Assembly (NCBI GenBank): GCA_052379845.1
Contig: JBQTCF010000008.1
Direction: 5' to 3' (one strand)
Source: Roseinatronobacter sp052379845
Lineage (GTDB): Bacteria; Pseudomonadota; Alphaproteobacteria; Rhodobacterales; Rhodobacteraceae
Length of the DNA: 64,000 bases
The stretch's first letter is position 1. Each line of letters opens with the position of its first letter. This document shows positions 8,720 to 17,199 of the stretch, in pieces. The notes beneath the pieces were generated by a model. The model was not told the DNA's origin and searched no databases. It saw nothing but the letters and a program-made list of their open reading frames with translations. Made by a program: the position numbers and the translations under genes.

Positions 8720-9897
8720 GTGAAGCCGGGCCGGACCAGACCCGACAGGTGCAACAGGTTCTTCACCCCGATCTTAAGATGCGCCAGCGGGCGCGCGGCC
8801 ACCAGTTTCTTGTTCATATAAGCCTCGAATGTCAGGCGCTGCACATCAATGTCATGGCACAGGCTGACAAAGCGTTCGCGCCGATCGTCGGATTTGTAAT
8901 AGGCGTCCTGCATGGACCGCAAGACCTTGAACACAGTCTTGTGGTCGCGCATGAACAGTTTGCGCGCCAGGGCAAGGTCGCGCGCGCGGCCACTGGCCAG
9001 CGCTGCCTGTGCCGCAGTTGCCGCCACGCGCCCGCCGACCATGGCGTAATAAATCCCCTCGCCGGAACTGGGGGCCACGACGCCCGCGGCATCCCCTGCC
9101 AGCACCACATCGCGGCCATTGTCCCAGCGGTCCATCGGGCGCAGCGGAATGGGCGCACCTTCGCGCCGGATGGTTTCGCAGCCCGTCAGGCCCGCCATGG
9201 CGCGCAGGTCCGCTGTTGCTTTCTTCAGGTCTGCGCCGTTGATTTCGGTGCCCATGCCCACGCTGGCATGTTTGCCATGCGGGAACACCCAGCCGTAAAA
9301 ATCTGAACTGATGCGCCCGTCATAGATGACATCGCAGCGGTCGGGGTCATAGCGGTCATTGGCAGGCGGGGCCTTGATGATTTCGTGATAGGCAATGACA
9401 TAAGGGATCTTGTCACCGCCCGGCACCTCGGCGCGCGCAACACTGGAGCGCGCGCCATCCGCGCCGATGACCAGCCGGGTGGCGCTGCGCATTTCCGCGC
9501 CACTGGCCTTGTCGCGCCAGACAACATGCGTGCCGTCCTTGTCGCGCTCGATGCGCAAATAGGTTCCTGTCAGGCGCGTGGCGCCGTTTCCAACGGCCCG
9601 CAGGCGCAGGAATTCGTCAAAATCCTCGCGGTCGACCATACCCACGAAACCGTTTTCAATGGGAATATCCACTGCCCGCCCCGTGGGCGAAATCATGCGC
9701 GCCGTGGTGATCTGCGCAACAAGCTGTGACATGGGAATTTCAAAATCCGCGATTGCGCGCGGCGGAATGGCCCCGCCACAGGGTTTGATGCGCCCTGCCC
9801 TGTCCAGCAGCGCCACCTTATGGCCCGCGCGCGCCAGATCATCGGCGGCCGTGGCCCCGGACGGGCCGCCGCCCACAACAAACACGTCATACCCCAT
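8716..9897 (-). CDS. bchP: BchP, geranylgeranyl reductase
   Basis: A 393-residue FAD-dependent reductase that saturates the geranylgeranyl tail of bacteriochlorophyll to phytyl. The N-terminal nucleotide-binding motif is VVGGGPSGATAADDLARAG near residue 6, and the second FAD motif VVLAGDAAGVVAPSSGEG is near residue 275. It lies 3 bp after the PucC-like gene and overlaps idi, as in other Rhodobacteraceae clusters. Confidence 0.96.
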   Translation of the reverse strand: MGYDVFVVGGGPSGATAADDLARAGHKVALLDRAGRIKPCGGAIPPRAIADFEIPMSQLVAQITTARMISPTGRAVDIPIENGFVGMVDREDFDEFLRLRAVGNGATRLTGTYLRIERDKDGTHVVWRDKASGAEMRSATRLVIGADGARSSVARAEVPGGDKIPYVIAYHEIIKAPPANDRYDPDRCDVIYDGRISSDFYGWVFPHGKHASVGMGTEINGADLKKATADLRAMAGLTGCETIRREGAPIPLRPMDRWDNGRDVVLAGDAAGVVAPSSGEGIYYAMVGGRVAATAAQAALASGRARDLALARKLFMRDHKTVFKVLRSMQDAYYKSDDRRERFVSLCHDIDVQRLTFEAYMNKKLVAARPLAHLKIGVKNLLHLSGLVRPGFT

Positions 9898-9900
9898 AGC

Positions 9901-11172
9901 CTATTCCCCCGGAACCAGTTGCGCCGCGTCCCGCGCGGCCATGATACGCGCGGCCAACCCCGCAGCGCCTGTGAAAATTGCGGCTTGCACCAAAAAGACA
10001 GCCCCGAACGCATCTGCAACCGGCAGCATGCCGCGTGCAAGGTCCACCAATGCGGCCCCGGTCAAACCGCCAAATCCTGCCGCAATCGCCTGTGATGCGC
10101 CCCACAGGCCCACGCGGGTGCCTTCGCGCTTGTCGCGCCCTTCGCCCGCCAGTTGCATCATGGACCCGATGGCCGCGACCGCGAACATGCCATTGAAAAA
10201 CCCCAAAGCCACCACCAGCGGCACCAATGGCAACGCCCACAGGCTTGCCCCCGCAATGGCCAACAGCACCAGCGCTGACCCAATGCAGCCCGAAACCACC
10301 CAAACCCGCAAAGACCCCAGCCGCAGCCCCGTCGCGGCCACGCCCACCAGCACCATGCCCAGAAACACACCGCCATTTTGCGCGCCCGACATTTGCGTGG
10401 ACTGGCCCGGCGTGAACCCGAATACCAACCCGGCATAGGGTTCAAGGATCAGTTCCTGCATGAAATACGCCGTCATCGACAGGAATACGAAGAACGTGAA
10501 ATGCCGCGCGCGCCGGTCGGCCCAGATGTCACGCAGACCCTCGCGGAAGCGTTGCGGCGCGGGCGCCGCGCGCGCTATAACCCGCCGTTCAATGCCCCAG
10601 ACGGCCAGCACCGTCAGGGCAAACGCCCCCGAACAGATAACGGCAACAACCGCCAGCAGCCGCATATGGCTGTAGGGGTCCAGAAACCGGCCTGCAGTTA
10701 TGGCCGTCAGCGCAATGCCTGCAATCATCATCAACCATGTGATGGTCGCCGCAGCAGGGCGCCGGTGTTCCGCCGTGGCGGTGGCCAGCAGCGCCAGAAG
10801 CGAGGTGCCCGAAGCGCCAACCCCCAGCCCGATGACCGCATAGGCCAGCACCGACAGCGCCAGACCCAGTGCGAAACTGCTTTCCAGCACCGGAATGGCC
10901 AGCGTCGCGCCCAAACCCCCAAGCGCCAGAAGCCCCATGCCCGCGATAATCCAGCGGGTGCGGTTGCCGCCCTGATCGGCCAGATGGCCCCAGTTGGGCC
11001 GTGTGATTTGCACCCCGTAATGCAGCGCCACCAGCGCGCCGGGCAGCACCACCGGCAGCGCCAGTTCCACCACCATCAGGCGATTGAGGGTTGATGTCAT
11101 CAACACCACAATCGCGCCCAGACTGGCCTGAACCAGCCCAAGGCGGAATATCTGCACCCAGCTTAATGTCAT
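9901..11172 (-). CDS. PucC-family chlorophyll/light-harvesting assembly transporter (orf428-type)
   Basis: A 423-residue polytopic membrane protein of the BCD/PucC branch of the major facilitator superfamily, with about twelve hydrophobic segments. The opening segment LGLVQASLGAIVVLMTSTLNRLMVVEL is typical. The homologue in Rhodobacter lies between bchG and bchP and is implicated in pigment delivery or light-harvesting assembly; the substrate is unproven. The ATG at 11172 overlaps the bchG stop. The reading frame extends further upstream inside bchG, but that part has no family similarity. lhaA (25777) is a paralogue. Confidence 0.9.
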   Translation of the reverse strand: MTLSWVQIFRLGLVQASLGAIVVLMTSTLNRLMVVELALPVVLPGALVALHYGVQITRPNWGHLADQGGNRTRWIIAGMGLLALGGLGATLAIPVLESSFALGLALSVLAYAVIGLGVGASGTSLLALLATATAEHRRPAAATITWLMMIAGIALTAITAGRFLDPYSHMRLLAVVAVICSGAFALTVLAVWGIERRVIARAAPAPQRFREGLRDIWADRRARHFTFFVFLSMTAYFMQELILEPYAGLVFGFTPGQSTQMSGAQNGGVFLGMVLVGVAATGLRLGSLRVWVVSGCIGSALVLLAIAGASLWALPLVPLVVALGFFNGMFAVAAIGSMMQLAGEGRDKREGTRVGLWGASQAIAAGFGGLTGAALVDLARGMLPVADAFGAVFLVQAAIFTGAAGLAARIMAARDAAQLVPGE

Positions 11173-12089
11173 GCGCCAATCCCCCGCAGCGCAAAGGCCG
11201 CAACCATCATGCCCAGCACATACGGGCCAACGCCCGCGCCGTTGAACCATGGCGCAAGGCGTGCGGGGTCCTGCCGCCAACGCCCCAACGCCCATATCTG
11301 CACCCCGATACCCAGCGCGATGGCCCCGGCATGCACAGGCGCGCCCCAGATCAGCAACAAGACGACAACAAGCAGTTGCGCCAGCACCATGACCGTGCCC
11401 GCAACTGTCGCGGCATCCACTGGCCCCAAGGTTACCGGCAGGGACCGAAGGCCCATCTGGCGGTCGCCCTCAATGGCTTTGAAATCATTGATTGTCATAA
11501 TGCCATGCGCCCCCAGACCATACAGAACCGCAATCGCCACAATTTCAAACCGGGGGGCACCGGCGGCAATGACGGCGGCGCCTGTGAACCATGGCAACGC
11601 TTCATAGCTTAGGCCCACAAGTCCCGGTCCCCACCAGCCTGACCGTTTGGCCCGCACGGGTTCGGCGGAATAGGCCCATGCCGCCAGCACACCCACAACT
11701 GTTGCGCCAAACCCCCAAGGCCCCAATTGCCAGCCCACGACCAACGCCAAGGCCGACATGGCCAGCGCAATATACACCCCCCAGCGGCCCGGAATGCGCC
11801 CCGACGGAATGGGGCGGTGGGGTTCGTTGATGGCGTCTACATGGCGGTCGCACCAGTCATTGGCGGCCTGCGACATGCCGCAGACAATAGGACCGGCCAG
11901 CACCACGCCCAACACCACCAGCGCCCAATTGTCCGGCCAGACCCCCACGGAAATGATACCGCACAGATAGGCCCACATTGGCGGAAACCATGTGACGGGT
12001 TTGACAAGTTCCAGCATGGCGGCGGGTTTGGGCAAACGGCCCCGCCCTGACGCGGCTGGAATGTGGGTGTCTAGACTTGTTTCGCTCAT
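11169..12089 (-). CDS. bchG: BchG, bacteriochlorophyll synthase
   Basis: A 306-residue UbiA-type membrane prenyltransferase that esterifies bacteriochlorophyllide a with geranylgeranyl diphosphate. The two Asp-rich motifs are NDWCDRHVDAINEPHRP near residue 70 and NDFKAIEGDRQMGLRSLPV near residue 200. I chose the ATG at 12089 because the protein then has about the usual length. Upstream TTG and ATG codons would place the start inside or before a PpsR-type site. There is no strong ribosome site at any candidate. Confidence 0.93.
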   Translation of the reverse strand: MSETSLDTHIPAASGRGRLPKPAAMLELVKPVTWFPPMWAYLCGIISVGVWPDNWALVVLGVVLAGPIVCGMSQAANDWCDRHVDAINEPHRPIPSGRIPGRWGVYIALAMSALALVVGWQLGPWGFGATVVGVLAAWAYSAEPVRAKRSGWWGPGLVGLSYEALPWFTGAAVIAAGAPRFEIVAIAVLYGLGAHGIMTINDFKAIEGDRQMGLRSLPVTLGPVDAATVAGTVMVLAQLLVVVLLLIWGAPVHAGAIALGIGVQIWALGRWRQDPARLAPWFNGAGVGPYVLGMMVAAFALRGIGA

Positions 12090-12091
12090 AC

Positions 12092-12109
12092 TGTAAACTT
12101 TGCCTGACA
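12092..12109. promoter_or_regulatory. PpsR/CrtJ operator just upstream of bchG
   Basis: A perfect TGT-N12-ACA palindrome, TGTAAACTTTGCCTGACA, ending 3 bp from the bchG start codon in the 39-bp bchJ-bchG gap. It suggests an internal, PpsR-controlled promoter for bchG-pucC-like-bchP-idi in addition to read-through from bchE. Confidence 0.7.
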
Positions 12110-12128
12110 TATTCATTTGCATCAAGTG

Positions 12129-12716
12129 TTATTTGCACCCCTGCGGCGCAATCCTGAAACGGCAGCCCGGCGCACCTGTCGCGCAGCAGCACATCTCAAC
12201 CACGCGGGCATCAGGCCAGACCAGCGCCGAAAACAGCCGTTCAAACACCGCGCAATGCCAATCACATACCGGATGATCGCACGCGCGCTGCGCCAAAGGG
12301 TTCGCGGCAATTTCAAAACACAACGGCGCATGCCCGCACACAGAAAACCGGCCCGACCCCGCAAATGTCCATGAATGGCGCGCAATGGCGGCAGACAGCA
12401 CCCGCGCCCCCAACAGCGCAGGCAAGGCGCGAATCAGCATTTGTGCAGGGCGGGGAATGCGGTTGGCCAAGATGTAATCCCCCGTTGCCAGCCCTGCCGC
12501 GCGGTGAATGGCGGCGGCCCGGTCGGGCACGAACAGACGCACAGCATGGTGCAGGCGCGCAACGCTGGCTTCATCCAGCATTCCGGCGGTAGCGGGGGGT
12601 TCGCGCACATCCGCCAGATGCAGCAACGCCCCCCGCCACGCCACGCCCAGTTCCGCATCCAGCACCGGAAGGTGCTGCAATACGGCATTTGGGCCAATAC
12701 GGGCATGCGCGGTCAT
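12129..12716 (-). CDS. bchJ: BchJ, V4R-domain bacteriochlorophyll biosynthesis protein
   Basis: A 195-residue BchJ homologue. The C-terminal half carries the V4R (4-vinyl reductase) domain, seen as TFAGSGRFSVCGHAPLCFEI and the Cys-rich end VVEMCCCATGAPGCRF. BchJ was first linked to 4-vinyl reduction. Later work assigns that reaction to other enzymes, and BchJ is thought to bind or deliver porphyrin intermediates. It lies between bchE and bchG, the conserved order. The ATG at 12716 is preferred over a TTG six bases upstream. Confidence 0.9.
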   Translation of the reverse strand: MTAHARIGPNAVLQHLPVLDAELGVAWRGALLHLADVREPPATAGMLDEASVARLHHAVRLFVPDRAAAIHRAAGLATGDYILANRIPRPAQMLIRALPALLGARVLSAAIARHSWTFAGSGRFSVCGHAPLCFEIAANPLAQRACDHPVCDWHCAVFERLFSALVWPDARVVEMCCCATGAPGCRFRIAPQGCK

Positions 12717-12722
12717 GACCAA

Positions 12723-14426
12723 CTACTCCACCGTTTGCGGGGAAACAGTCGCACCATTGGGCATTTTGAAGGCGCGGACGGACGGGCCGGCACTATCTTC
12801 CATTTGCTGTGTGCCACCCCCGCAGGCCTTGAACGCATTGCGTTCTGCCGCACGTTCCTTGCCTTGGGCGCGCAGCGCGGCGCGGCGTTCTTCGGCCTTG
12901 GCCTTCACATCCGCGCTGGCCTGCCAATCGGCCACTTGTGCATCTGCGATGGTGCGGGTCATGTCGAACTGGAAATCAACCTTGTCCTTGGATTGCGGCC
13001 CCCAGTATCCGGCCTTGCCCAAATCATAGAAGGTGCGCCCGACACCGGCCTTCAAAAACGCCTTCAGGCAGCCCAGCAAATACCGCCGCCGGTAGCCCGT
13101 GCCGCGCCATGGGTAATGGAACAACGCCTTCTTCATGTAGAAACGGCGATAGTTTTTCATCACCCCGTCCAGCAATTCGCCACGCGTCATGGCGGCGGGT
13201 TTCATGATGGGGGTGACGAAATTATACTTGGAATAGTCGAACACCTCGACCTGATCGCGCAATTCCTGAAACAGCGGCGTGAAGGGCCAGGGGGTATACA
13301 TGGCCCAATTGGCCAGATCGGGCTGCCAGTCCCACGCCATCTGATAGGTTTCTTCCAGCGTTTCGGGGGTTTCATTGTCAAGGCCCACGATAAACTGCGC
13401 TTCCACGAAAATATCAGCCTCGCGCAGCAGGCGGATGGCTTCCTTGTTTTCCGCGACCGTGGTTTCCTTGTTGAACTGGTCCAGCTTCAACTGCGCGGCG
13501 GCTTCAGTGCCAAGGCTGACATGCACCAGCCCCGCCTTGCGATACAGCGCCAGCAATTCGCGGTCGCGCATAATGTCGGTCACGCGGGTATTGATGCCCC
13601 ATTGCACGCGCGCAGGCAGGTCGCGGCGGATTAGTTCTTCGCAGAATTCCACGAATTTACGGCGGTTTATGGTCGGTTCTTCATCTGCCAGAATGAAGAA
13701 ACCGACACCGTGGTTTTCAACAAGGTCTTCAATCTCGTCCACCACTTTTATGGGGTCGCGCACACGGTAGTCGCGCCAGAATTTCCACTGGCTGCAAAAC
13801 GAACAGGTGAAGGGACAGCCGCGCGCCATGTTGGGAATGGCCACACGCCGGTTCAACGGCACATAGATGTATTTGTCCCATTCCAGAATCGACCAGTCCG
13901 GTTTTATTCCGTCCAGATTCTTGACAGTGGACGCCGCCTGCGTGGCCACAATTTCCGTGCCTTCGGTGAAGGCCAGCCCGTGTATTTTGCGCCGGTCCGC
14001 GGGCCAGCGCCCTTGGGCTATGGCCTGCATCAGGTTGACGACAATCTCCTCACCCTCGCCGCGCACAATCACGTCGATCCACGGCGCCTCGCTCAGGACT
14101 TGGCGATACATGAATGTTGCGTGAATGCCCCCCAACACCCTGACCGCCTGCGGCGCGACCTCTTGCGCGATGCGCAACACGTCCTCGGCCATATAGATGG
14201 CGGGGGTGATGGCGGTTGTGCCCACAACATCGGGCTTCAATTCTGCCAGACGTGCGCGCAGGGCATCATTATCGATGTGATTTGTCATGGCATCGATGAA
14301 ATGAATATCATCAAACCCCGCCGCCCGCAGCGAGCCGGTCAGATACGCCACCCATGCAGGGGGCCAGTTGCCAGCAATCTCTGCGCCGCCGGAATGATAG
14401 TTCGGGTGAACGAACACGATTCGCAT
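12723..14426 (-). CDS. bchE: BchE, oxygen-independent Mg-protoporphyrin monomethyl ester cyclase
   Basis: A 567-residue cobalamin-dependent radical SAM enzyme that forms the isocyclic ring without O2, taking oxygen from water. The N-terminal B12-binding region includes VVGTTAITPAIYMAEDVLRI and VLGGIHATF, and the radical SAM cluster motif CPFTCSFC is near residue 205. GGAGG precedes the ATG. Its promoter has both a perfect PpsR-type site and an FNR-type site, consistent with anaerobic induction. The aerobic alternative, acsF, is also present, so the strain may make bacteriochlorophyll with or without oxygen. Confidence 0.97.
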   Translation of the reverse strand: MRIVFVHPNYHSGGAEIAGNWPPAWVAYLTGSLRAAGFDDIHFIDAMTNHIDNDALRARLAELKPDVVGTTAITPAIYMAEDVLRIAQEVAPQAVRVLGGIHATFMYRQVLSEAPWIDVIVRGEGEEIVVNLMQAIAQGRWPADRRKIHGLAFTEGTEIVATQAASTVKNLDGIKPDWSILEWDKYIYVPLNRRVAIPNMARGCPFTCSFCSQWKFWRDYRVRDPIKVVDEIEDLVENHGVGFFILADEEPTINRRKFVEFCEELIRRDLPARVQWGINTRVTDIMRDRELLALYRKAGLVHVSLGTEAAAQLKLDQFNKETTVAENKEAIRLLREADIFVEAQFIVGLDNETPETLEETYQMAWDWQPDLANWAMYTPWPFTPLFQELRDQVEVFDYSKYNFVTPIMKPAAMTRGELLDGVMKNYRRFYMKKALFHYPWRGTGYRRRYLLGCLKAFLKAGVGRTFYDLGKAGYWGPQSKDKVDFQFDMTRTIADAQVADWQASADVKAKAEERRAALRAQGKERAAERNAFKACGGGTQQMEDSAGPSVRAFKMPNGATVSPQTVE

Positions 14427-14441
14427 GTCAACCTCCAGTTA

Positions 14442-14459
14442 TGTAAACCTAGGTTGACA
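14442..14459. promoter_or_regulatory. PpsR/CrtJ operator upstream of bchE
   Basis: A perfect TGT-N12-ACA site, TGTAAACCTAGGTTGACA, itself almost fully palindromic around CCTAGG. It is 16 bp upstream of the bchE start codon, within likely promoter or leader sequence. Confidence 0.85.
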
Positions 14460-14478
14460 GTGTTTGCGTCTATTTATA

Positions 14479-14492
14479 TTGACATAGATCAA
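14479..14492. promoter_or_regulatory. FnrL-type site upstream of bchE
   Basis: TTGACATAGATCAA matches the FNR half-sites TTGAT-N4-ATCAA at nine of ten positions. It lies 53 bp upstream of the bchE start, 20 bp beyond the PpsR-type site. FnrL activates anaerobic tetrapyrrole genes in Rhodobacter, so an oxygen-sensing activator at the anaerobic cyclase gene is reasonable. Confidence 0.7.
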
Positions 14493-14501
14493 TCAGGAAT
14501 G

Positions 14502-14525
14502 AAAAAAACCCGCGAATTTCGCGGG
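14502..14525 (-). terminator. Rho-independent terminator of ppsR
   Basis: On the minus strand a GC-rich hairpin (CCCGCGA/TCGCGGG, three-base loop) is followed directly by a run of seven T residues. It sits 49 bp after the ppsR stop and insulates ppsR from the divergent bchE promoter. Confidence 0.85.
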
Positions 14526-14573
14526 CCTGCGGGAACGCAGCTGCCGGGCCAAGGCGCGCAGGCACCGGCCCTG

Positions 14574-16001
14574 CTACCCCTCATCGCGGCTAAGGATGCC
14601 GTATTTGCGCAGCTTCACATATAGCGACTGGCGCGACAGGCCCAGCATTTCAGCAGCGGCCACGCGGTTGTTGCGTGTCAGCTCAATCGCGGTTTCGATA
14701 CAGATTTTTTCAATGACATTGGTGGTTTCTGACACAATGTCCTTCAGGGTCGACGACCCGACAAGTTCCATGACGCCGCGCATATTCGCTTCGGGGGTTG
14801 CGTTATCTGCGCGCAGTGCCGCCGCATTGGACGCATTGCGGATGATCAACGCCAGAACCGGATCAACGCGGTCATCCAGCCATGTTGCCGAGATTTCGAC
14901 CGTCACGCGCGCGTCAAAATCCGTCTTCAACTTGGTGGAATACATGCGCAGCTGGCCTGCGCGGCGGGCATTGTCCAGCAACACCTTCAGGTCCACCATA
15001 CCCCGGCTTAGGAAATCCGCCATCGACCGCCCACGCACGGCCGTAAGGCCCGGCGCGTCGGTCAGGTTCAGGAATGTTTCGCTGGCCGCAAGGATCAAAC
15101 CTTCCTTGTCGGTGAACACAATCGCATCCACGCCGCGATGGAACAACTGACGCAGGTTCGTCAGCAGCCGCCCATCTGCAGATGACCCTTGCGCAACGTC
15201 GCTCAGGCGCACCATGGCCAGTTGCTCACCTGCGGCGCGGAAAATCTTGGGCGTCAGCAACAGGCGGCGCGATTCTGCCTTCACCTCAACCTCTATGGCG
15301 GGCGATGCCTCCATCGAGGACGGAATATCAAGCGCGGCCATCAATTCATCCTTGCCGCGCCCAACAAACTGGTCGGAAAAGGGCCGCTTGATAAGATCTG
15401 CGCGCGCGCGTCCCAGCAAGGACGCGGCATTGTGGTTTATGTCCACAATCTGCCCTGACATGGCCGAAACCAGCACCACTGCATCAGTGGTGAAATCCAT
15501 CAGCAAGCGGTAGCGCGTGTCGATTTCGCGCTGCGCTTCGTAATCACGCTCCAGCGCGATCTGGGCGTTCAGCAACATTTGCTGCATTTCCAGAACGGGG
15601 CGCTGGTCGGTGCCCAGCAGCAGGATTTCGCCGCTTTCCTCAATCCAGTGCATGACATAGCGCACGGGAACACTCTGGCCGGGCTTGACCAGATGCACCA
15701 ATTCCACCCAGCGCGATGGCACCGCTTCGCCCTTGCGGGCGCGGCCAATCAGGTCTGCCAGTCGTTCCTGAAATTTCGGAACGCTTTCGGGGTCCAGCAG
15801 CCTGACAAAATCCTGCCCCACCCAGCGCGACGCCCCGTCAAAACTTGCGGCATCGGCCTTGACATGAACCACCTTCACAATAGCTTCATCAGAGATAAGG
15901 AAGGATATATCGGCAAGACTGGTCAGGACAGCGGAAAAAAAATCCCCGCCGAACACGGGCACCGAGCCACTTTCAAGGAATCTGGCGCCATCATTTGACA
16001 C
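14574..16001 (-). CDS. ppsR: PpsR/CrtJ, redox-responsive repressor of photosynthesis genes
   Basis: A transcription factor with an N-terminal PAS-like domain (FFSAVLTSLADISFLISDEA near residue 22), a linker helix, two PAS domains in the middle, and a C-terminal Fis-type HTH (NRVAAAEMLGLSRQSLYVKL). The conserved redox Cys of the HTH region is in KICIETAIEL. It represses bch and crt genes through TGT-N12-ACA palindromes. I chose the GTG at 16001 (475 residues) because AGGAG lies about ten bases before it and the length fits the family. An upstream start at 16037 would add twelve residues with no good ribosome site. A second, much shorter PpsR-like gene lies at 34.6 kb. Confidence 0.95.
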   Translation of the reverse strand: MSNDGARFLESGSVPVFGGDFFSAVLTSLADISFLISDEAIVKVVHVKADAASFDGASRWVGQDFVRLLDPESVPKFQERLADLIGRARKGEAVPSRWVELVHLVKPGQSVPVRYVMHWIEESGEILLLGTDQRPVLEMQQMLLNAQIALERDYEAQREIDTRYRLLMDFTTDAVVLVSAMSGQIVDINHNAASLLGRARADLIKRPFSDQFVGRGKDELMAALDIPSSMEASPAIEVEVKAESRRLLLTPKIFRAAGEQLAMVRLSDVAQGSSADGRLLTNLRQLFHRGVDAIVFTDKEGLILAASETFLNLTDAPGLTAVRGRSMADFLSRGMVDLKVLLDNARRAGQLRMYSTKLKTDFDARVTVEISATWLDDRVDPVLALIIRNASNAAALRADNATPEANMRGVMELVGSSTLKDIVSETTNVIEKICIETAIELTRNNRVAAAEMLGLSRQSLYVKLRKYGILSRDEG

Positions 16002-16064
16002 AGTAAACCTGCTCCTTCCTGGTATCCGGCTGTCCAAGTTAGCACGGATACAATTTTTTATTAG

Positions 16065-16865
16065 TTATCCGACATTCTTATTGTGATTTATGGCCAAACC
16101 ACAGAAAGTTAAAGCCTCTGATATCTGTGTGGTGGCTATATTTGCGCCAACCATTGCAGCAATGTGCTTCAAGCTCATGTCTTTTTGCAGCAAAGTCACC
16201 AGCGCGCCCCCCAATGCCACTGGCAAATCCTGCCCGGCATACGCCCGAATCGTTTTCACAAGTTCGACACTGGGGGCCAGCGATGACCGGTTTGATGCCG
16301 AAATGAAGACGGCATGAAACCTGTGTTCTGACAGCTCTTCTTCGATCGAACGCGCTGTGGGCAGCAAACTGACGCGCACCGAAATTCCCAATCGGCGCAT
16401 CTGGTTGGCCGCGACCATCGCGCCCAGACTGTGCTGTTCCCCCGATGGCAGAACCAGAAACACACGCCCGTCATGGCAATCCCCGGCCCGGTCCGCAAAC
16501 CACGCCAGTGCAATTTCGCGCAACAATGATTGCAGGCGCGCCATGGCCAATGTCGCCTGAAAAATGTCCAGCTCGCCCTCATGCCAGCTGTTGCCCAATT
16601 TGGATATGGCGGCGGGCAGGTATATGTCGACAATCTGCTCTGCGGAAATACGCCTGCGTTTCATCTCGTCATATACGGCTGTGAACATGCCGGGATCGGC
16701 ACTTTTGGACAGCCGGACCATCAGGTTCAGCAAATCGCGGTCCGGCTCCCCGGATTCCACGCCGGTTTTCTGCACCAGCTCGGACACCACCCGCAGGGCA
16801 AACTGGCGCACCACCGCCTGTCCCGAAGTCATATCCTCGAAATGCGCTAAGCGAAGTCCTTCCAT
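16065..16865 (-). CDS. ppaA: PpaA/AerR, cobalamin-binding regulator of PpsR
   Basis: A 266-residue protein: an N-terminal helical cap containing the Trp-His pair (LGNSWHEGELD near residue 115) and a C-terminal B12-binding domain with the base-off His motif SGEQHSLGAMV near residue 170. In Rhodobacter, AerR/PpaA binds cobalamin, senses blue light and modulates CrtJ/PpsR. The ATG at 16865 has GGGAGG five bases upstream. The frame also stays open to a TTG at 16985; since long and short AerR isoforms are reported in Rhodobacter, the longer form may also be made. It lies 63 bp upstream of ppsR on the same strand. Confidence 0.92.
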   Translation of the reverse strand: MEGLRLAHFEDMTSGQAVVRQFALRVVSELVQKTGVESGEPDRDLLNLMVRLSKSADPGMFTAVYDEMKRRRISAEQIVDIYLPAAISKLGNSWHEGELDIFQATLAMARLQSLLREIALAWFADRAGDCHDGRVFLVLPSGEQHSLGAMVAANQMRRLGISVRVSLLPTARSIEEELSEHRFHAVFISASNRSSLAPSVELVKTIRAYAGQDLPVALGGALVTLLQKDMSLKHIAAMVGANIATTQISEALTFCGLAINHNKNVG

Positions 16866-16987
16866 CTCTGCCCTCCCGGCAGATTCCAAAACCACATGCA
16901 CAAGCCCGTCCCCCGGCGACGCACCAAAAGCAATGGTCCTGAATGTCGACAAATAAGCAGATCCAGTCTCACAGCTACCGGGCAAAT

Positions 16988-17005
16988 TGTCAAATTAAAC
17001 TTACA
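16988..17005. promoter_or_regulatory. PpsR/CrtJ operator on the ppaA side
   Basis: A perfect TGT-N12-ACA site, TGTCAAATTAAACTTACA. It lies just beyond the TTG that could start a longer PpaA, so PpsR could control expression of its own partner protein. Confidence 0.8.
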
Positions 17006-17126
17006 TCAAGTGCCCGCCACAGGCCCGCCCTGGACGGGTTGATTAATTTTTATTTTGTTTCAATTACTTACAAACACTTTCAACAATCAGCCAGAATCTG
17101 GGTGTAACCTAACATGTGCAACAATG

Positions 17127-17144
17127 TGTAAGTTTTAATTGACA
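17127..17144. promoter_or_regulatory. PpsR/CrtJ operator on the bchF side
   Basis: A perfect TGT-N12-ACA site, TGTAAGTTTTAATTGACA, 55 bp upstream of the bchF start. It is the likely repression site for the large bchFNBHLM-lhaA-puh superoperon. Confidence 0.85.
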
Positions 17145-17199
17145 CATAATCGGCGATCACGTTAAGATTTCACATGGGAATCAAACAAAGGATGCAATC

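Larger units (their letters stand above)
16866..17199. promoter_or_regulatory. Divergent ppaA/bchF regulatory region
   Basis: This 334-bp region has no gene other than a possible N-terminal extension of ppaA. It holds two perfect TGT-N12-ACA sites (listed separately) and a shorter-spaced TGT-N11-ACA at 17056-17072, in an AT-rich middle around 17040-17150. It should control ppaA to the left and the bchF superoperon to the right. Confidence 0.75.

Noticed and set aside
11173..11295. N-terminal extension of the PucC-like transporter into bchG
   Set aside because: The extra residues are not family-like, and the ATG at 11172 gives a clean ATGA overlap with bchG and the expected first membrane helix.
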